DNA of 64,000 nucleotides from CAVYWD01 sp963772225 (lineage in GTDB: Bacteria; Myxococcota; Myxococcia; Myxococcales; UBA5297), in contig CAVYWD010000011.1 of NCBI GenBank assembly GCA_963772225.1, forward strand, positions 868,001 through 932,000, written 5' to 3'. The position numbers and the translations under genes were made by a program. The stretch's first letter is position 1, and each line of letters starts with the position of its first letter. Shown here one piece after another: positions 1-9,159 of this stretch. The notes beneath the pieces are model-generated. The model had not been told where the DNA came from, ran no database searches, and saw only the letters and a list, made by a program, of their open reading frames with translations.

Positions 1-406
1 CCGCCTCGGTCAGCGCCGCCAGGTGCTCCATGGAGCTGTGGACCCCGCCGGGCGAGACCAGGCCCAGCAGGTGGAGCGCCCCGCCCGAGCGCTTGGCCTC
101 CTCGAAGGCCTGGTTGATGGCCGGGTTCTTCGCCAGCTCGCCGGTCTCAGACGCCCGGTTGATCCGCACCAGGTCCTGGTAGACCACCCGGCCCGCGCCG
201 AGGTTCGTGTGGCCGACCTCGCTGTTGCCCATCTGCCCCTCGGGCAGGCCGACCGCCAGCCCGCAGGTCTCGAGCTCGGTGGCCGCTCCGAGCTTGAGAA
301 AGCGGTCCATGTTCGGCGTGCCGGCGAGCTGGATGGCGTTCGCCTCTCTCTCGGCTCGATTGCCCCAGCCGTCGAGGATGGCGAGGAGCACTGGCTTGAT
401 GCGCAT
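1..406 (-). CDS. gpmI: 2,3-bisphosphoglycerate-independent phosphoglycerate mutase, N-terminal part
   Basis: Cofactor-independent phosphoglycerate mutase interconverts 3- and 2-phosphoglycerate in glycolysis. About 135 N-terminal residues are present and the rest lies beyond base 1. The start at 406 gives MRIKPVLLAILDGWG, with the metal-binding Asp at residue 12 in the family's LDGWG motif. GNSEVGH follows with the phospho-acceptor Ser at residue 62, then NLGAGRVVYQD. These two motifs are diagnostic of the alkaline-phosphatase-superfamily mutase and are spaced as in the family. The gene begins 66 bases after the stop of rlmH on the same strand, so the two may be cotranscribed. Confidence 0.95.
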   Translation of the reverse strand, partial: MRIKPVLLAILDGWGNRAEREANAIQLAGTPNMDRFLKLGAATELETCGLAVGLPEGQMGNSEVGHTNLGAGRVVYQDLVRINRASETGELAKNPAINQAFEEAKRSGGALHLLGLVSPGGVHSSMEHLAALTEA

Positions 407-472
407 GGGTAAAAGGCCCTCGTTCGATATCAAGGTGTTTGAGTCGCAAAGACATCTTAGTTCTAGCCGCCC

Positions 473-934
473 TCAGCGGTGGTAGGGCTCGCCCTTCAAG
501 ATCGTGAAGGCGCGGTAGATCTGCTCGGCGAGCGTCAAACGCGCGAGGCGGTGGGGCAGCGTCATGGCGGACAAAGACAGCACGAGAGACGCGCGCTGGC
601 GCACGGGCTCGCCCAGGCCCTCCGCCCCGCCGATGCAGAAGGCGAGGTCGCGGCCGCCCTGCAGCATCCGGCCGAGCTGCTGAGCGAAGGCGACGCTCGA
701 GAGCACCTTGCCGCGCTCGTCGAGCGCTACCAGGGACTCCTGGGGCTTGAGGCGCTCGAGGATGGCCCGCGCCTCCTCCTCCACCGCGGCAGCCGGGTCC
801 CGCGCCTTGCGCGCGTCCGGGACCTCCACGAGCTCGAATCGGCAATAGTGGGAAAGGCGCTGTGCGTACTCCTGGACCGCCGGCTCGAAGAGCTTGGAGC
901 GGTCGCGCCCGACCGAGATCAATCGCACCTTCAT
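473..934 (-). CDS. rlmH: 23S rRNA pseudouridine-1915 N3-methyltransferase RlmH
   Basis: SPOUT-class methyltransferase that methylates pseudouridine 1915 in helix 69 of 23S rRNA, acting on assembled 70S ribosomes. The 153-residue length is typical of the family. It starts MKVRLISVGR, carries the SAM-binding knot loop FCIGGAEGLG near residues 99-108, and ends GEPYHR, the conserved C-terminal Tyr-His tail needed for activity. It is full length with no disruption. It precedes gpmI on the same strand. The divergent PEGA gene starts within about 40 bases, so the two genes share a compact promoter region. Confidence 0.96.
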   Translation of the reverse strand: MKVRLISVGRDRSKLFEPAVQEYAQRLSHYCRFELVEVPDARKARDPAAAVEEEARAILERLKPQESLVALDERGKVLSSVAFAQQLGRMLQGGRDLAFCIGGAEGLGEPVRQRASLVLSLSAMTLPHRLARLTLAEQIYRAFTILKGEPYHR

Positions 935-972
935 CGCCGTGACGTTTCTACGGATGTGACCAATTGTCTACA

Positions 973-1572
973 ATGGAGGTCGGGAGGAAGCTCGAAAGGT
1001 TGCCGCCGGGACCTGCCATGATCGCCGCCCTCGCCGTGTCCGCCCTCCTCCTCGCCGCCGCGCCCTCGAAGGCCCCTGGCCAGGAGCGCTTCGAAGCCGG
1101 GCGCGCGGCCTTCGTGCAGGGCGAGTTCGAGTCGGCCCTCGTTGAGCTCCGCGCCGCGGCCCAGGAGGCCGAGTCGGACGATCTGCTGGCGCAGATCCAC
1201 CTCTTGCGCGGGCAATGCTACGCGGCCCTGCCTGACGACGCGAAGGCGGAGGAGGCCTTCACCGACGCCCTGGAGTTCGACCCGCTGGTGACCCTGGACG
1301 CGGCAAAGGTCCGCCCCGAGGTCGTGGCGCTGCTCGAGGGGCTCCGGGAGTGCCTTCGGGCGGAGCTCAAAATCTGGACCGACCAGCCGGGCTCGCGCGT
1401 CTTCTTGGACGGGAAGGAAGTGGGCATGGCGCCCCTTCGCCGCAGGGTGGGCCTGGGAAAGCACCGCGTCGAGGTGAAGACCCTCGACGGCGCCTATCGC
1501 GGGCGCGAGGAAGTGCTCATCCACGCGCGCCAGTCGCACGAGCTCAAGCTCAGCCTCACCCGGAACGAATAG
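973..1572 (+). CDS. secreted PEGA-domain protein with TPR-like region
   Basis: An exported protein of about 199 residues. A hydrophobic segment (IAALAVSALLLAAA, residues ~17-30) behind a basic stretch looks like a signal peptide. Residues ~40-110 read as one or two tetratricopeptide-like helical pairs (FEAGRAAFVQGEFESALVEL). The C-terminal ~65 residues match the PEGA pattern (PGSRVFLDGKEVGMAPLRR, then a beta-rich tail), a surface beta-sandwich common in myxobacterial envelope proteins. The start is uncertain: ATG at 973 keeps a charged n-region but lacks a clear ribosome site, while ATG at 1018 would remove that region. Function unknown; an envelope scaffold role is an inference from the domains. 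Confidence 0.8.
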   Translation: MEVGRKLERLPPGPAMIAALAVSALLLAAAPSKAPGQERFEAGRAAFVQGEFESALVELRAAAQEAESDDLLAQIHLLRGQCYAALPDDAKAEEAFTDALEFDPLVTLDAAKVRPEVVALLEGLRECLRAELKIWTDQPGSRVFLDGKEVGMAPLRRRVGLGKHRVEVKTLDGAYRGREEVLIHARQSHELKLSLTRNE

Positions 1573-1605
1573 CGGCGGCATCGACTCAGCGGGCCGGGTG
1601 GCGCT

Positions 1606-1631
1606 CCCCCTCCCCGCGAGCGGGGAGGGGG
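1606..1631. terminator. GC hairpin between convergent genes; dispersed-repeat type
   Basis: A perfect 11-bp inverted repeat (1606-1616 and 1621-1631) with loop CGAG sits between the stops of the PEGA gene (1572) and the convergent lipoprotein gene (1650), so it could end transcription from both sides. It is followed by a G-rich run and GTGAG. A closely similar G/C-rich hairpin stretch occurs at 54139-54200, so this is probably a dispersed repeat rather than a dedicated terminator. Confidence 0.6.
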
Positions 1632-1649
1632 TAGGGGGGGGGTGAGGAC

Positions 1650-3026
1650 CTACGGCCCCCGGTAGATCCCGATGGCCCCGGCCAGGAACGCGACCAGGAT
1701 CTGCCGCTGGCTCCCGGAGCCGGCCACCTGGATGTCGGCGACCGCGTCGCCTATGAGGTCGCCCAGGACGTCCAGGCCGTAGATCTGCAGGCTGTCGCCC
1801 CGGAGGCGCGTCAGCCCGCCCAGGCCGGCGCCGACCCATATCGAGCCGTCCAGCGGGTCGACCTGCACGGCGGTGGCGCGCGCCGGGTCGGCCAGGCCGG
1901 CGGTCCAATAGCGGACCTTGCCGTCGGGCGAACGGGCGGCGAGCCCGCGCGCGAACGAGCCTATCCAGAGCGTGCCGTCGGGCGCGAGGGCCATGCTCGA
2001 GACCGCGTCGTCCACCCGGCCGCTGGGGCGCGAGTCGACCGGGACCGGATCGGGCCACCAATCGAAGAAGTACTGGGGCTGGCTGCCCTGCGTCTCGCAG
2101 TCCCAGAAGCCGGTGCCGTCGGCGGTCGTCGCGCAGTGGATGGAGCGGAACCGGCCGCCCGCCCAGAGGTCGCCCTTGGGCCCGACCGCGAGGCCGAAGT
2201 AGTCGTTCGTCAGCGCGACCTCTCCCGTGGCGTCCTCGGTCGCGTAGCCGTTGAGGAGCGGGTGCGCGTGCTCCATGACGCCCGAGCAGGCGCGCTGGCC
2301 AAAGCAGGTCGGCGAGCCCGCGTACGACGGGTCGCCCCAGGCGAAGCCGTGGTTGGCGCCGAACCAGACGCTCCTCGACGGCGCGTCGTAGACGAGGCGG
2401 TCGATGGTGCAGAGCTTCTCGCGCCCCCGCGGCTCGGCGGGCACGACGTCGAGCCCGCTCGAGATGTCGTAGTGCACCACGTCGATTCCGCCGCCGCTCT
2501 TCAGAGTGACGCGGTCCGCGTCGCCGCTCTTGTAGATGTTGGGGTCCGGGTTGGGTCCGTCCCAGTTATCCTCGCAGCCGAGCTCGCCCGGCCCGGGCGG
2601 CATGCCGGCGTAGCCGACGTAGACGGTGCCGGGCGGCCCTCCGGCCACGGCGGTCACGTTCAGGTAGAAGCGGGTGACGGCGCCTTGGTCGGGGCGCGGG
2701 TAGCCGTAGGGGTGGAGCCCGTCGGCCAGGGTGAATCGCTCGAGCGCGCTCGCGCCGGCGCGCAGCAGGAAGAGCCCCTCCTCGCCGCCTGCGACCCAGA
2801 CGTTGCCGGCCGCGTCCTCGCTGACGCCCAGGGCGCGGTGCGGCCCCCCTTGGTCGACGCCGTAGAACGCCCAGCCGGCCGCGGTGGGCAGTGGCACCGG
2901 CGCCCCATAGGTGGCGCCCGCGTCCGCGGGGTCGGTGCTTCCCGCGTCCGGGTCAGCCCCGCCTCCGCCCGATTTCGAGCACGAGAGAGCAAGCGCGAGC
3001 AGAAGCCCCGCCGAGCTGCGACGCAT
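1650..3026 (-). CDS. lipoprotein with propeller-like repeats
   Basis: A 458-residue lipoprotein. The signal peptide MRRSSAGLLLALALSC ends in a lipobox with Cys at residue 16, followed by a Gly/Asp/Ala linker typical of myxobacterial lipoproteins. The mature part repeats a blade pattern (GNVWVAGGEEGLFLL, GTVYVGYAG, RSVWFGANHGFAWG, GDLWAGG, GTLWIGSFARGL, GSIWVGAGLGGL), the G-x-(L/I/V)-W-(I/V/F)-G-(S/A/T) motif of two-component-regulator-type or NHL-like beta-propellers. About six or seven blades are visible. No catalytic domain follows, so it is probably an extracytoplasmic binding or structural protein. It is convergent with the PEGA gene. Function not known. Confidence 0.8.
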   Translation of the reverse strand: MRRSSAGLLLALALSCSKSGGGGADPDAGSTDPADAGATYGAPVPLPTAAGWAFYGVDQGGPHRALGVSEDAAGNVWVAGGEEGLFLLRAGASALERFTLADGLHPYGYPRPDQGAVTRFYLNVTAVAGGPPGTVYVGYAGMPPGPGELGCEDNWDGPNPDPNIYKSGDADRVTLKSGGGIDVVHYDISSGLDVVPAEPRGREKLCTIDRLVYDAPSRSVWFGANHGFAWGDPSYAGSPTCFGQRACSGVMEHAHPLLNGYATEDATGEVALTNDYFGLAVGPKGDLWAGGRFRSIHCATTADGTGFWDCETQGSQPQYFFDWWPDPVPVDSRPSGRVDDAVSSMALAPDGTLWIGSFARGLAARSPDGKVRYWTAGLADPARATAVQVDPLDGSIWVGAGLGGLTRLRGDSLQIYGLDVLGDLIGDAVADIQVAGSGSQRQILVAFLAGAIGIYRGP

Positions 3027-3122
3027 GTTGGCGCCCCCCGCCGCGCCTTCGCGAACGCCGAGGCCGGCGAGAAGAGCTTGGCGATCGCCTCCGGGCCGAG
3101 CAATGGCCCAAGCGCTTAGGCG

Positions 3123-3737
3123 TCAGCCCACGGTGTCGGCGTAGGTCATCACCAGGTACATCACCGCGTCGGAGTCGCCCGCGTTGCGGTAGACGTGCGG
3201 GGTATCGGCGGCAAAGAGGATGGCGTCGCCGCACTTGAGCTGCTCGCGGGTGCCCCCGACCTCCAGCTCCACGGCGCCGCTCGAGACGACCAGGTTCTCG
3301 ACGGTCCCGGGAGGGTGCGCCTCGGCCCGCTCCTCCCCGCGCGCGGCGAGCTTGAGCTCGTAGAACTCGACGCGGCGAGGCTCGTCGAACGGGAAGAGCG
3401 CGCGGGAGCGAAAGCTGCCGTCGTGGCTGGAGAGCACCTTGGCGTTCTCGGCGCGCAGCACCGTCGGGCCGCTCGTCTTCTTCGAGCCGATCAGCGCGGA
3501 GAAGGGAACTCCCAACGCGGTGGAGATTTTCCAGAGGACGTTGATGGTCGGCGCGCTCTGCCCCAGCTCGACCTGTCCGAGCATGGCCCGCGACACGCCG
3601 CACAGGCGCGACAGCTTCTCCAGCGAGAGGCCGCGCTCCTGGCGCAGGTGGCGAAGGTTTCCGCCCACCACCGGCGCGAGGTCGGGAGAAGGGGGCCCCT
3701 CGACTGTGCCGGCGCTGGGGCGCTTCGCTTTGGGCAT
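3123..3737 (-). CDS. XRE-family transcriptional regulator with C-terminal cupin domain
   Basis: A regulator of about 204 residues. Residues ~20-75 form a helix-turn-helix of the lambda-repressor/XRE type (LRHLRQERGLSLEKLSRLCG, then SRAMLGQVELGQSAPTINVLWKI). The C-terminal ~70 residues form a small cupin barrel (PPGTVENLVVSSGAVELEVG, then AILFAADTPHVYRN) that senses ligands in related PuuR-type regulators. The start at 3737 was chosen because GGAGG lies eight bases upstream; an ATG at 3743 is only three bases from that site. It is divergent from the hydrolase gene at 3873, which it may regulate (inference from layout). Confidence 0.9.
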   Translation of the reverse strand: MPKAKRPSAGTVEGPPSPDLAPVVGGNLRHLRQERGLSLEKLSRLCGVSRAMLGQVELGQSAPTINVLWKISTALGVPFSALIGSKKTSGPTVLRAENAKVLSSHDGSFRSRALFPFDEPRRVEFYELKLAARGEERAEAHPPGTVENLVVSSGAVELEVGGTREQLKCGDAILFAADTPHVYRNAGDSDAVMYLVMTYADTVG

Positions 3738-3770
3738 GTGCATTCCCTCCGGGAGCGGAGGGTTTGTCCG

Positions 3771-3783
3771 CCCCATTAAGGGG
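3771..3783. promoter_or_regulatory. palindrome in divergent promoter region
   Basis: CCCCATTAAGGGG is a near-palindrome in the 135-bp gap between the XRE-cupin gene and the divergent hydrolase gene. Its position fits an operator controlling one or both. This is inferred from symmetry and place only. Confidence 0.35.
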
Positions 3784-3872
3784 TTGCGTCAAGGTTCCCG
3801 GCGGCTGGCTCGCTTCTTGGCTTGCTCGGCGCCCGTGGGGAGGGCACACAGAGATCTCTCAAGGAGACTGCC

Positions 3873-4577
3873 ATGCTCGAGATCCACCAACTCCTCGCCG
3901 GCCGGGACTTCGCGGTGGGCCACCGCGGCGCAGAGTCGATGGCGAACTTCATCTACCTCGTCGCCGACCGCGCCTCGGGGCAGTGCGTCCTGGTCGACCC
4001 CGCGTGGGACGTGGCCGGGCTGCTCGCGCGCGTCGAGCGGGAGAAGCTCGAACTGGTGGGCGCCGTCGCCACGCATTGCCATTGGGACCACGTCGGCGGG
4101 TGCTATGGCGAGCTGCAGATCGAAGGCGTCGGGCAGCTCGTCGAGCGGACGGGCGTGCCGCTGTACGTTCATGCATTGGACGCGGATAGGCTTATGGCGA
4201 ATACGGGAGCCTCGGAGGCCTCGATTCGCCGAGTGAAGGACGGCGATTCGCTCGCGCTCGGCAAAGGCAGCCTGAATTTCCTCCATACGCCGGGGCATAC
4301 TCCCGGCTGCCAGTGCATTCTCACCGGCGACGCCGTGATTACCGGCGATACGATGTTCGTCGGCGAGTGCGGGCGCGTGGACCTCGCGGGGTCCGAGCCG
4401 GATGCGATGTTCGAAAGCTTGAAGAAGCTCGCCGCGCTACCCGAGAGCACGCGGGTCTACCCGGGGCACCACTACGGCAGGACCCCGACGTCGACCATCG
4501 GCGAGGAGAAGAGGACGAGCCCCGCGCTGCGGCCGGCTGATTTGAAGGCGTGGCATGCGTGGCTTGCGGCGCCGTGA
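3873..4577 (+). CDS. metallo-beta-lactamase-fold hydrolase, glyoxalase II / persulfide dioxygenase-like
   Basis: A 234-residue metallo-beta-lactamase-fold hydrolase. The dinuclear metal site is complete: THCHWDHVGG (H-x-H-x-D-H), the His in HTPGHTPG, the Asp in GDTMFVGECGRVDL and the His in YPGHHYG. The GECGRVD segment and the family layout resemble hydroxyacylglutathione hydrolase and ETHE1-type persulfide dioxygenases. The substrate cannot be fixed from sequence. The ATG at 3873 has AAGGAG six bases upstream. The 3' half is duplicated at 9394-9795 as a fragment. It is divergent from an XRE-cupin regulator, a likely controller. Confidence 0.87.
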   Translation: MLEIHQLLAGRDFAVGHRGAESMANFIYLVADRASGQCVLVDPAWDVAGLLARVEREKLELVGAVATHCHWDHVGGCYGELQIEGVGQLVERTGVPLYVHALDADRLMANTGASEASIRRVKDGDSLALGKGSLNFLHTPGHTPGCQCILTGDAVITGDTMFVGECGRVDLAGSEPDAMFESLKKLAALPESTRVYPGHHYGRTPTSTIGEEKRTSPALRPADLKAWHAWLAAP

Positions 4578-4977
4578 GGTGGGGGCGTGGCGGGGATAGG
4601 ACGCTTCGACCGGTTCGGCCTCATGGGGCCGCGAGCCCCACACCTTGAACATGCTTGCGTCGCTGCGACGGCGGACGTGTCCACGCCGGACGAGATGTGT
4701 GACCCTGCCGAATGGGCCGAGGCGGGGGCGGCTGCGCCACAGTGAATCTGAAATCATTCACAATCACGGTAATTTTCTGCTCTTCGACCTCACCTAGCCG
4801 CATACCGGCGCACAAGACCCGGTGCAGATAGAGATTCTTCGGGTGCAGATGCGGGCCTGACTCGAAATCACTGGGCTTTTGGGTCAGATTGGGGCGCGGC
4901 CAGAACACGGTGTCGCGACCGAGGGGAATGCGGGTGGAGCAACTCGGGTTGAGAGAGCACCAACCCTGGAGGCTACG
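4578..4977. other. gene-free stretch holding the left end of an insertion sequence
   Basis: No convincing gene is seen between the hydrolase stop and the transposase start. There is a small palindrome at 4743-4762 (GTGAAT...ATTCAC) and a 9-base direct repeat GGTGCAGAT at 4821-4829 and 4842-4850. Sequence similar to the inverted right end of the ISKra4-type element begins around 4855. Confidence 0.5.
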
Positions 4978-6465
4978 ATGTCGGCAGCAATCATCCCGCT
5001 CCCGAACCAGAGGCCTGCGATGGACAAACTGCAGAGATTCCTTGAGGAGCGCCGGAAGGCCGGCAAGCCGAGCGACGGCTTTGAGGAATTTGAAGAGCAG
5101 CTCCATCGACTGATGAGCGAAGCGGAGGCTGAGGCTGTGGGCGAAGAGCTCAACCGCCATGACGTGGACCGCCCCACGATAGTGATCGACGGAGTGGAGC
5201 ACCGGCGGGTTGTCCGGTGCGAGCAAGAGTACTTCACGCCGGCCGGGCCAGTCCGGCAAATCCGGAGCCTTTACCGCAGCGCTCCCGGAGAAGAAGCGGT
5301 GTGCCCCATGGAGCTGTCGGCGGGCATCGTCGAGGGTCGGTGGACGCCGCGTGCCGCGAAGCAGGCGCTGTGGTTCGTGGCGCACCTGACGCCGCAGTCG
5401 GTGGCGGAGCTGTGCGAGCGGCTCGGCGGCTTGATGCCGTCCAAGACATCGCTCGAATCGGCTTCCGAAAAAGGTGAGTCGGAGGTGGGAGCAAGAGCGC
5501 AAACGCTACGAAACTCGGCTGCGCGAGCACGAAGAGATTCCAGAGCGCGCCGAGGTCGTGGGCATTTCGCTCGACGGCGTCATGGTCCCCATGAAGGATG
5601 GGGAGCGCCACGAGAAACGGGAGGAGGCCGCTGCAGAGGGCAAACGCACGCGCGGATCGGCTGGCTACCGGGAGGTCGGCTGTGGCACGCTGACCTTCTA
5701 TGACCGCGAGGGGGAGATGCTCTCAGCCATTCGGCTGGCGCGGATGCCGGAGGCAAACAAGATGACCCTCAAGGAGATGTTAACGGCAGAGCTCAACTGG
5801 GCGCTTGTGATGCGTCCCGGTCTGAAGTTCGTTCGGCTTGCCGATGGAGCGAAGGACAACTGGACCTTTCTCGACAGGCTAGACGTCGAGGGCCCGCGCG
5901 TCCTCGATTTCTTCCACGCAGCTGAGCACCTCGCGGCGGCGTCGGATGCGGCCTATGGGGAGCATTCACCCCAATCGCGTGCGCAATTCGAGAAGCTTCG
6001 CCACGTGTTGCGCCACGACCCGAAGGGCGCCAACAAGGTCATTCGCTCGCCAATGCACCTGCGCAAGCAGCATCCGACCTCAAAGGTGATTGCGCGGGAG
6101 CTCGAGTATTTCCGAAAGAATCGCGCCTCCATGCAGTACGAGCTTTTGGCTTCCGCCGGAGTCCCTATTGGCACCGGCGTCACCGAGGCAGCCTGCAAGA
6201 CGCTTGCGACCCAACGCCTCAAGTGCTCCGGCATGGCATGGCGAGATGAGGGTGGGCAGGCCATTCTCAGCCTGCGCTCCTTCATTCAAAGCGGTCGCTT
6301 CGATTCCGCCTGGGCGCTACTGGCCGACGGCTATAAGCACCTCGATGGAGTTGCCATCCCGCAGGCCGCGAACAACGTAGTGCCCATTTGCTCGCGTCAG
6401 TGCTGAACCTGCCCCCCAATCGAACTGCGCGAGAGCCTGGTTTCGGTCCTTGTATCGCAGCGAAG
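4855..6465 (+). mobile_element. ISKra4-family insertion sequence (approximate limits)
   Basis: The element is defined by its ISKra4-type transposase. The ends were estimated from an imperfect inverted repeat: GATTGGGG at 4887-4894 matches the complement of CCCCAATC at 6414-6421. Weaker similarity extends outward (GACTCGAAATCAC near 4859 against the complement of the 6440s). The right limit is also set by the point where an RCC1-type gene fragment loses its homology, near 6468. No target duplication was recognised, so the limits are uncertain by tens of bases. Confidence 0.6.
4978..6406 (+). pseudogene. ISKra4-family transposase, one frameshift
   Basis: The transposase is encoded in two frames. 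The N-terminal part starts at ATG 4978 (GGAGG five bases upstream; MSAAIIPLPNQ) and runs to about 5455. The C-terminal part is read from about 5458 in the next frame to the stop at 6406. Removing one A at 5456/5457 fuses them as SLDRLPKKVSRRWEQE, restoring the expected continuity. Family marks are the DDE-domain stretch ISLDGVMVPMKDG, then GYREVGCGTLTFYD, RVLDFFHAAEHL and IGTGVTEAACKTL. A +1 programmed shift is possible in principle, but the family homology points to a single inserted base, either natural decay or a sequencing error. Confidence 0.85.
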
Positions 6466-6467
6466 TC

Positions 6468-6627
6468 CCACAATTGCCAGGCGGTGGAACCCGCCGCCTG
6501 CGATCGCGAGCACTCCGGTGAGGTTCTTCACCCGAACAGGCACCGAGCTCTCGGTTGTGCTGCCATCCCCCAACTCGCCGGCAACATTGTAGCCCCAAGG
6601 CTCCCGGAAGGCGCTCGAACGGCTCAC
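6468..6627 (-). pseudogene. RCC1-repeat protein fragment
   Basis: On the minus strand the text WGYNVAGELGDGSTTES, then VPVRVKNLTGVLAIAGGG and FHRLAI is one clear RCC1-type propeller repeat (the W-G-x-N-x-x-G-Q-L-G-D-G pattern). It has no complete gene around it: homology stops near 6468, where the ISKra4-type element ends, and the 5' side abuts the esterase stop at 6637. It is probably a relic of a larger RCC1-repeat gene broken by the insertion or by rearrangement. Confidence 0.65.
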
Positions 6628-6636
6628 CTCCTGCTT

Positions 6637-8596
6637 CTATCGAGCGGAATCCCACGCATCGCACTTGTCGGCGCGCAGCGCCTGGCTGGACGCGAGGGTC
6701 GGTTCGATCTGAAGGTAGGGATCGGTCGCATCGTACCGTGGCCAGGCCAAGGCGCCGCCGCCATTCGGGTCGCCGGTGGCTGCAAAGCGGGTCCAGTATC
6801 CGAGCAGCGCGCTTTCGACCGCGGTGTCCCCGGCGGTGATCTTCGGGGCGTAACTCGTGTCTTCGAGCGTTCCGAAGACGAAGAACAGCTCCAGGCCGTG
6901 ATAGGAGCCGTCGACCGTGCCGCTCACACCGCTCAGCTTGTGAGAGAAGAAGTAGCGCCAAGCGGGCTCGGTCTGGGATAGCTGCGCGGCGCGCAGAATA
7001 CGGCGGGCGTTGCAGGTGAACTGGGCGTCGGTCGTCGCCTGGATATAGGCGTCGCGCGCCTGCTCCGTGGGGGCATTTCCGGTCCCCGGCGGGTATAGGG
7101 CGAGCAAGCGGGTCTCGATGCTCGGAAACTGGTGAAAGGCGGCCTGAACCTTGGCGGGGGAGACCGTCCCCGGCTGCACGGAGATGGCCATCTCGTCGGC
7201 GTTCGTCCCGACCACCAGCGGCACATGGTTGTGCGAGCCGTCGACCACGGCTTGCTGCGGCGCCTTGGCGAGGACCCAACCATCCACGGTGGGCCCCCAG
7301 AGGCTCGTGACAACTCCCTCCGACGTGGGCTGGGTGATCGGCGCGAAGAGCGCCTCGGCGCTCAGGTCGCGCAGGCACTTGTTGACGTCGCCAGCGCTGC
7401 CGCAGCCGACCTGGGTGAGGTAGTCGCTCGCCTGCGCTTCCCGGTCGGCGAGCGAGCCGGAGACGCAGGCGCCGCTCTCCATGAGCGCCCGTGAAAATAG
7501 GCCCGCCGCGAGCGGCGAGGCGACGAGCGCGCAGGTGTCGAGCGCGCCTGCAGACTCTCCGAAGAGGAGCACGCGCGTCGGGTCGCCTCCAAACGCCGCG
7601 ATGTTGCGCTGAACCCATCTCAACGCCTGCATCTGGTCGAGGAGGCCCCAGTTGCCGACGTGGCCGTCCGCGTCGGCGAGCGCCGAGTGCGCGAGAAATC
7701 CCAAGGGCCCAAGGCGGTATTCCGCGGTCACGACCACCGCATCGCCCCGGTCTGCGACCTTGGCGCCGTCGTACATGGTGGCGCCCTGCGTCTCTTCGCT
7801 CGTTGAGCCCTGGACGTTGCCGCCGCCGTGCATGAAAACCATGACCGGCCGGCTTTGGCCGTCGTAGCCGTCCCGCGTCCAAACATTCAAGTAGAGGCAG
7901 TCCTCGGCGCCGATAATGGTCCCGGGTTGGGAGCCATCCGCGCTGAATTGCTTTTGAGTGCACGCGGGCGGGAAGGTCGCGGCCTGCAGTGGAGCGTCCC
8001 AGCACGCGGGGTCTTGCGGCGGCAGCCAGCGCAGGGGGCCGACGGGCGGCGCGGCGAAAGGGACCCCCAGGAAGCGATAGACATTGCCGGTCTTCTGGCC
8101 CTGGACTACGCCGAACGCCGTGGCCACGAGCCCCGGCTTGGAGGCGATGCCCGCGCCGCAGGCGACGCACGCGAGGCCGACCGGCTTGTATCCCGAGCTG
8201 CACACGCAGACCGGGTTGCCGCCATCGACCCGGCAACTGCCGCCCGAGCCACAGCTGACTCCTTGGCACGGGTCGTCGGAGACACAGGCGAGGCCCTCGG
8301 CGTGATGGTTCGCGTCGCAGACGCACGTTGGGCTTCCGTCGACCGGGGCGCAGTGACCGAGCCCCGAGCAAGTGACCTCCTTGCAGGGGTCCGCCTCGTG
8401 GCCCGCATCGACGCCCGGCATCGAATACTGGGGCGGTGCCGGCGTCGGCTCCCGCGTCTGCATCGGTCTCGGCGGCTCCACCGTCGTGGCCCGCGTCCGG
8501 TGGCGAGCCGGGGTCAGAACCAGGGGGGGTGCTATTGCAACCCAGAACGGAAAGCGAAAGGGCGAGGAAGACGAACGGCATCGCGTGTGGGGTCAT
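6637..8596 (-). CDS. type-B carboxylesterase lipoprotein with two EGF-like repeats (one frameshift)
   Basis: A secreted esterase lipoprotein. The N-terminus at 8596 (MTPHAMPFVFLALSLSVLGC) ends in a lipobox and runs into a Pro/Asp/Ala linker. Two Cys-rich EGF-like repeats follow (DPCKEVTCSGLGHC and DPCQGVSCGSGGSC), then a carboxylesterase-type alpha/beta hydrolase domain of about 500 residues. Visible active-site elements are the oxyanion motif FMHGGG, the nucleophile in LFGESAGA, GTNADE, and the His in SYHGLELFFVFG. The linker frame breaks at the three-C run 8414-8416; deleting one base gives an unbroken DAGVDAGHEADPC. The remaining 614 codons are open, so the gene may be intact in the organism. 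Substrate unknown. Confidence 0.82.
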
Positions 8597-8835
8597 GCCG
8601 AGCTCGAACACCAAAGCAATGGCGCTGGTTGCATGAAATCGTCCTCCAAAGAGCACCGCGTGGCCGTTCGGCTCGGCGGTGTGGAAGTTCCGGAGCGGCA
8701 GGAAAGTCGTGGGCAGGCTGGGAGAGCGAGGTTGCCGTGAGCCCTTTTCTCTTCCTCCGGGAGCTTGGGTGACCGATACAGGAATCTTTGCCCCGGCGTG
8801 CTCGGCTCGTAGCGCATCCGCCCAGAGGAAGCCTC

Positions 8836-8952
8836 ATGCGCACCGCATCTGCACTGACAGCCATGGTGGTCGGGCTCATCGGCGTCGGCTGCTCCGGCAT
8901 TCTCGAGGGGGCCCCGGACTCAGGCGGCTCGACCCAGGACGCCGGCGCGATC
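8836..8952 (+). pseudogene. 5' end of a lipoprotein gene, truncated
   Basis: ATG 8836, with GAGGA upstream, begins a good lipoprotein signal: MRTASALTAMVVGLIGVGC, then a Gly/Ser/Asp-Ala linker. After about 39 codons the resemblance to a secreted protein is lost, and the frame ends at 9069 without a domain. It probably marks the breakpoint of a rearrangement that removed the rest of the gene. Confidence 0.5.
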
Positions 8953-9159
8953 CTTCGGCGGCGGCCAGGAAGTGATCCATTCTCGGCGGTTCCGGCGGCG
9001 ATCCGGGATCCACTTTGTCGTAGCCGCCGCTGTGGACCCTGTGGGCCAGGCCCCCTCGAACCCCGCTGAATTGCACGGACCTGCAGGCCTGTCCCACAAG
9101 TCCATAGCGGTGTTGCCGCGCGGCAACGGCCCAACCTGGCGCCTCGAAGGTGGATCTCA

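Noticed and set aside
5440..5490. Programmed frameshift in the ISKra4-type transposase at the A5 run (GAAAAAGG)
   Set aside because: A usual -1 slip at the A-run would move to the wrong frame; a +1 shift would be needed. Removing one A upstream at 5456/5457 restores the expected DRLPKK text better.
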